Source: an uncultured Leucobacter sp. (lineage in GTDB: Bacteria > Actinomycetota > Actinomycetes > Actinomycetales > Microbacteriaceae). Taken from it: a DNA stretch of 7,586 bases. The notes under the pieces were generated by a model. The model saw only the letters and a list, made by a program, of their open reading frames with translations, had not been told where the DNA came from and ran no database searches. Every line of letters begins with the position of its first letter. The stretch's first letter is position 1. Positions 5,118 through 7,586 of this stretch are shown in pieces. The position numbers and the translations under genes were made by a program. The DNA lies in assembly GCA_937872275.1 (NCBI GenBank), contig CALMSE010000143.1:1-7586 (forward strand), written 5' to 3'.

Positions 5118-5133
5118 ATACCCGGAGGGATAT
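5118..5133. promoter_or_regulatory. CsoR/CstR-type operator 3 (imperfect) and overlapping promoter elements
   Basis: ATACCC-GGAG-GGATAT repeats the 6-4-6 operator layout with one arm mismatch. It overlaps TATAGT on the minus strand (5120-5115), a good -10 box for the 60-aa Cys-rich gene, and TATACC (5117-5122) or TATCAT (5131-5136) on the plus strand, either of which could be the -10 of the repressor gene. This supports autoregulation and shared control of the divergent pair. The exact promoters are not certain. Confidence 0.6.
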
Positions 5134-5164
5134 CATGGTGCGCACGAGCCCGAAGGAGTCGACC

Positions 5165-5500
5165 ATGAGCCCCGATCCCGCGTCCCCCGCCGCGACCGCC
5201 GAAACGGCCGAGAACGACGCGACCGCCGCGACCGCCGCGACCGCCGCCCGCGCCGAGGCGCAGCGCAAGATCGTCAACCGCCTGCGCCGCGCCCACGGCC
5301 AGCTCGGCGCGGTCATCGGCGCCGTCGAATCCGACGCCCCGTGCCGCGAGGTCGTGCAGCAGCTGAGCGCCGTGTCGAAGGCGCTCGATCGAGCCGGCTT
5401 CCTCATCGTCTCGACCGCGCTCAAGGAGTGCCTCACGAACCCCGAGAACGATGAGCTCGACGCCGGCGAGCTCGAGAAGCTCTTCCTCTCGCTCGCATAG
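5165..5500 (+). CDS. cstR: CsoR-family repressor with CstR (persulfide-sensor) cysteine pattern (111 aa)
   Basis: This all-helical DNA-binding repressor belongs to the CsoR/RcnR/FrmR/CstR (DUF156) family, which forms tetramers and leaves its operator when its sensor residues react. The core (about 34-111) shows IVNRLRRAHGQLGAV, C60 in APCREVVQQLSAVSKAL and C89 in ALKECL. The copper sensor of Mycobacterium tuberculosis uses Cys, then His 25 residues later, then Cys 29 residues later. Here C60 and C89 have exactly that spacing, but residue 85 is Ala, so a copper site is unlikely and a persulfide- or polysulfide-linked Cys pair as in CstR is expected. An N-terminal extension of about 31 residues is Ala/Thr-rich, partly encoded by three 9-bp tandem repeats. 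The ATG at 5165 has AAGGAG 6 bp upstream; an in-frame ATG at 5135 lies over operator 3 and is less likely. The gene stands alone and probably represses itself and the neighbouring sulfur genes. Confidence 0.88.
   Translation: MSPDPASPAATAETAENDATAATAATAARAEAQRKIVNRLRRAHGQLGAVIGAVESDAPCREVVQQLSAVSKALDRAGFLIVSTALKECLTNPENDELDAGELEKLFLSLA
5221..5247 (+). repeat. Three perfect 9-bp tandem repeats inside the repressor gene
   Basis: GACCGCCGC occurs three times in a row (5221-5229, 5230-5238, 5239-5247). It encodes a Thr-Ala-Ala type repeat within the N-terminal extension of the repressor (about residues 19-28). Copy-number change would keep the frame, so the extension length could vary between strains. 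Confidence 0.8.
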
Positions 5501-5502
5501 CC

Positions 5503-5542
5503 GCGCCCCGCGCAGCGGGCGCCTCGCGCGGCCGCTGCCGCG
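5503..5542 (+). terminator. Two adjacent GC hairpins after the repressor gene
   Basis: The first stem pairs GCGCCCCGC (5503-5511) with GCGGGCGC (5515-5522), with one bulged C and a 3-base loop, and begins 2 bp after the repressor stop. The second pairs CGCGGC (5527-5532) with GCCGCG (5537-5542) across CGCT. Neither has a U-tract. Together they are plausible termination or 3'-end structures before the mutase promoter. Confidence 0.4.
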
Positions 5543-5601
5543 ACCGTCACGGACTTCGGAACGGCCCCGGCCACCTCGTCGGCGGGCGGCGGGCATGGTG
5601 G

Positions 5602-5607
5602 TACGTT
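5602..5607 (+). promoter_or_regulatory. Probable leaderless -10 box (TACGTT) of the mutase gene
   Basis: TACGTT ends 6 bp before the ATG at 5614, which would start the transcript at the start codon, the same spacing as in front of the thioredoxin gene. No Shine-Dalgarno-like sequence with proper spacing is present and no clear -35 is visible. Confidence 0.5.
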
Positions 5608-5613
5608 GAGTGG

Positions 5614-7344
5614 ATGAATGCGGCGGACCCCGGAATCGACGCCCTCGGGCGAGCGGTGCGGGCGTGGATCGAGGCGGATCCCGACCCCGAGACCCGCGCC
5701 GAGGCCGCGGACCTCCTGGCCGCTGCCGAGGCCGGAGACCCCGAGGCCGAGGCCCGTCTCCACGACGCCTTCGACAGTCGGCTCGCCTTCGGCACGGCGG
5801 GCCTCCGCGCCCGGCTCGGGGCCGGCCCCCACCGCATGAACCGGGTGGTCGTCGCCCAGAGCAGCTCGGGGCTCGCCGCCTACCTGCTCGAGCGCGCGGC
5901 GCGCGGCGAGACCGCGGATCCGCCCACCGCGGTCGTCGGCTACGACGCGCGGGCGATGAGCGACGTCTTCGCCCGCGACACGGCAGAGGTGCTCGCCGGC
6001 GCCGGAGTCCGCGTCACCCTCTTCCCCGCCCCCGTCCCGACCCCCGTGACCGCCTTCGCGGTGCGCCATCTCGGCGCCTCCGCGGGGGTCATGATCACCG
6101 CGAGCCACAACCCGCCCAGCGACAACGGCTACAAGGTGTACCTCGGCGATGCCGACGGCGGCTCGCAGATCGTGCCCCCGAGCGATCGGGAGATCGCCGA
6201 GCGGATCGAGACGGCCGCGCAGCGCCCCCTCGCCGAGCTGCCGCGGTCGGTCGACTACCGCCTCGCCGGCCCCGAGATCGAGCGGGCGTACGTCGAGCGC
6301 ACGGCCGCCGCGGTGCGCGCGGGGTGCCGGGCGGACACGGATCAGCCCGCCATCGAGGTCGTCTACACCGCACTGCACGGCGTCGGCGCGGGCCCCGCGC
6401 GCCGGGTGCTCGAGGCGGCGGGTCTCCCCGGCGTGATCGCCGTGCCCGAGCAGGAGCAGCCCGACGGCGCCTTCCCCACCCTCGCCTACCCGAACCCCGA
6501 GGAGCCGAGCGCGCTCGATCTCGCCTACCGCCTCGCCGAGGAGCGCGGGGCGCAGCTCGTGATCGCCAACGACCCCGACGCCGACCGCCTGGGCGTCGCG
6601 GCCCTCCACCCCGAGGAGCGGGCCTTCCGCCTGCTGAGCGGCAATGAGATCGGTCTGCTGCTCGGTTGGCGCGCCGCCGAACGGGCGCGAGCGGCGGGAC
6701 GGGGCGGCACGCTCGCCAACACCGTCGTGAGCTCGCCGGCGCTCGGCGCGGTGGCCCGCCGCTACGGCCTCGAGCACGTCGAGACCCTCTCGGGCTCGAA
6801 GTGGCTCGCCCGCATCCCGGGGCTGATCTTCGGCTTCGAGGAGGCGCTCGGCTATCTCGTGCACCCCGGCGTGGTCGGAGACAAGGACGGCATCGCCGCG
6901 GCCGCCGAGATGCTCGCCCTCGCCCGCGAGTGCCGGGCCGAGGGCCGCACGCTCTGGGATCTGCTCGACGAGGCGAGCCTCGCCTTCGGCCGCTTCGCGA
7001 GCCGTCAGATCGTGCTGCGCTATCCGCGTACCGAGGAGGCGAGGGCCGTCTCCGAACGGGCGCGCTCCCACGCCCCCGCCGCGTTCGGTCGACGCGGCGT
7101 CGCGCGCGTGCGCGACTTCCGCGTACCGGGGCTCGCGGCGGTGACCGCGAACGTGCTCGCCTACGACCTCGATGACGGCTCTCGCGTGATGATCCGCCCG
7201 AGCGGCACCGAGCCGAAGCTGAAGATCTACATCGACGCCTGCAGCGACACCGGTTCGATCGTGGATCGCCGGGCCGAGACCGACCGCGCCCTCGACGGCA
7301 TCGAGGCGGCCGCCCGGGAGTATCTCGAGGAGCTCGGCTCGTGA
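5614..7344 (+). CDS. Phosphoglucomutase/phosphomannomutase family protein (576 aa)
   Basis: This alpha-D-phosphohexomutase interconverts sugar 1- and 6-phosphates through a phosphoserine enzyme; it acts in the cytoplasm and feeds glycogen, trehalose or mannan and cell-wall precursor synthesis. The N-terminal region (14-66) with AWIEADPDPETRAE and RLAFGTAGLR is typical of the longer PGM2-like bacterial subgroup. The catalytic serine is S164 in GVMITASHNP (158-167), followed by SDNGYKVY. The magnesium loop is DPDADR (320-325), the sugar-binding loop GFEEALGY (407-414) and the phosphate-binding loop RPSGTEPKLK (528-537). All four essential loops are intact and the length is normal for the subgroup. 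A leaderless -10 box supports the ATG at 5614; an ATG at 5618 is out of frame. The stop overlaps the next gene by 4 bp (GTGA). Glucose versus mannose preference cannot be read from the sequence. Confidence 0.93.
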   Translation: MNAADPGIDALGRAVRAWIEADPDPETRAEAADLLAAAEAGDPEAEARLHDAFDSRLAFGTAGLRARLGAGPHRMNRVVVAQSSSGLAAYLLERAARGETADPPTAVVGYDARAMSDVFARDTAEVLAGAGVRVTLFPAPVPTPVTAFAVRHLGASAGVMITASHNPPSDNGYKVYLGDADGGSQIVPPSDREIAERIETAAQRPLAELPRSVDYRLAGPEIERAYVERTAAAVRAGCRADTDQPAIEVVYTALHGVGAGPARRVLEAAGLPGVIAVPEQEQPDGAFPTLAYPNPEEPSALDLAYRLAEERGAQLVIANDPDADRLGVAALHPEERAFRLLSGNEIGLLLGWRAAERARAAGRGGTLANTVVSSPALGAVARRYGLEHVETLSGSKWLARIPGLIFGFEEALGYLVHPGVVGDKDGIAAAAEMLALARECRAEGRTLWDLLDEASLAFGRFASRQIVLRYPRTEEARAVSERARSHAPAAFGRRGVARVRDFRVPGLAAVTANVLAYDLDDGSRVMIRPSGTEPKLKIYIDACSDTGSIVDRRAETDRALDGIEAAAREYLEELGS

Positions 7345-7586
7345 CCGCGGGGTCGGAGCAGGATCTCCGCTGGGACGCCGCTCGCACCGCCGCCCACCTC
7401 GCGGTGCCGGGTCCCGGCGCCGACAAGTACCTCCGCGGCGTACTCGGCCTGCGCACCGGTTCCGCCGCATACCCGGGTGCCGCGGTGCTCGGCGCGGAGG
7501 CCGCCTGGCGCACGGGACTCGGACTGCTGCGCTACGTGCCGCCCGTCGGCGACCCCGAGCCGGAGCTCGGGCTGCCGACGCCCGCG
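7341..7586 (+). CDS. nnrD: ADP-dependent NAD(P)H-hydrate dehydratase, N-terminal part (3' end outside window)
   Basis: This is probably the YjeF C-terminal-domain/ribokinase-like enzyme that repairs damaged NAD(P)H hydrates with ADP. The GTG start at 7341 overlaps the mutase stop in a GTGA, so translation is likely coupled. The 82 visible codons stay open to the window edge. Motifs are DKYLRGVLGLRTGSAAYPGAA (about 28-48; compare the family's K-x-x-R-G-x-x-x-x-x-x-G-S-x-x-Y-P-G-A) and AAWRTGLGLLRYV (about 54-66), matching the conserved A-A-x-R-x-G-x-G-x-V segment. The C-terminal catalytic region is outside the window, so completeness cannot be judged, and another ribokinase-like kinase is a minor alternative. 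Confidence 0.8.
   Translation, partial: MTAGSEQDLRWDAARTAAHLAVPGPGADKYLRGVLGLRTGSAAYPGAAVLGAEAAWRTGLGLLRYVPPVGDPEPELGLPTPA

Noticed and set aside
4820..5164. A plus-strand frame entering the repressor from an ATG at 4820, which would give a 226-aa protein
   Set aside because: Its first half runs antisense through the Cys-rich gene and through the operators. The ribosome binding site at 5153-5158 and the family length support the ATG at 5165.
5165..5500. Annotation of the repressor as a copper-sensing CsoR
   Set aside because: The copper-ligand His is replaced by Ala 85 and no copper-handling gene is nearby; the Cys pair alone fits CstR better.
5116..7470. A 784-codon open frame on the minus strand opposite the mutase gene
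   Set aside because: It is Arg/Ala/Gly/Asp-rich low-complexity sequence in the antiphase of an intact, motif-complete mutase and crosses the repressor gene. This is a common effect of very high GC, and no domain is recognisable.

Overview
This is a high-GC window with dense genes, 4-bp ATGA/GTGA overlaps, leaderless -10 elements placed 6-7 bp before start codons, and an acyl-CoA carboxylase epsilon subunit. Together these point to an actinobacterium, probably of the Microbacteriaceae type (Leucobacter-like). That genus-level guess is inference from protein style only.

Left part (1-2305, plus strand): the 3' end of a propionyl/acyl-CoA carboxylase beta subunit, the small epsilon subunit that overlaps it by 4 bp, a CoA-pyrophosphatase-type Nudix hydrolase with its own probable leaderless promoter, and a 188-aa SRPBCC/AHSA1-like protein of unknown role. 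A perfect 66-bp palindrome (2335-2400) and a strong G-quadruplex motif (2409-2436) then fill the convergent gap before a 39-aa Cys-rich protein on the minus strand.

Middle part (2487-5500): this looks like a reactive-sulfur (persulfide) response locus. A thioredoxin and a CoA-disulfide/persulfide reductase-rhodanese fusion form a translationally overlapped minus-strand operon (4802 to 2761). A 60-aa Cys-rich protein, paralogous to the 39-aa one, is divergent from a CsoR-family repressor. The repressor keeps both sensor cysteines (C60, C89) but has Ala in place of the copper-ligand His, which is the fingerprint of persulfide-sensing CstR rather than copper-sensing CsoR. Three 16-bp operator-like inverted repeats of the form ATACYC-N4-GRGTAT (one imperfect) lie exactly in the two promoter regions: one over the thioredoxin -10 box and two between the Cys-rich gene and the repressor. 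The simplest reading is that the repressor controls itself, the small Cys-rich protein and the thioredoxin/reductase operon. The small Cys-rich family is the least understood part and the best candidate for something new.

Right part (5614-7586, plus strand): a complete 576-aa phosphoglucomutase/phosphomannomutase with a probable leaderless promoter, overlapping by 4 bp the 5' end of an ADP-dependent NAD(P)H-hydrate dehydratase that runs off the window. No RNA genes, CRISPR arrays, insertion sequences or phage genes were seen.
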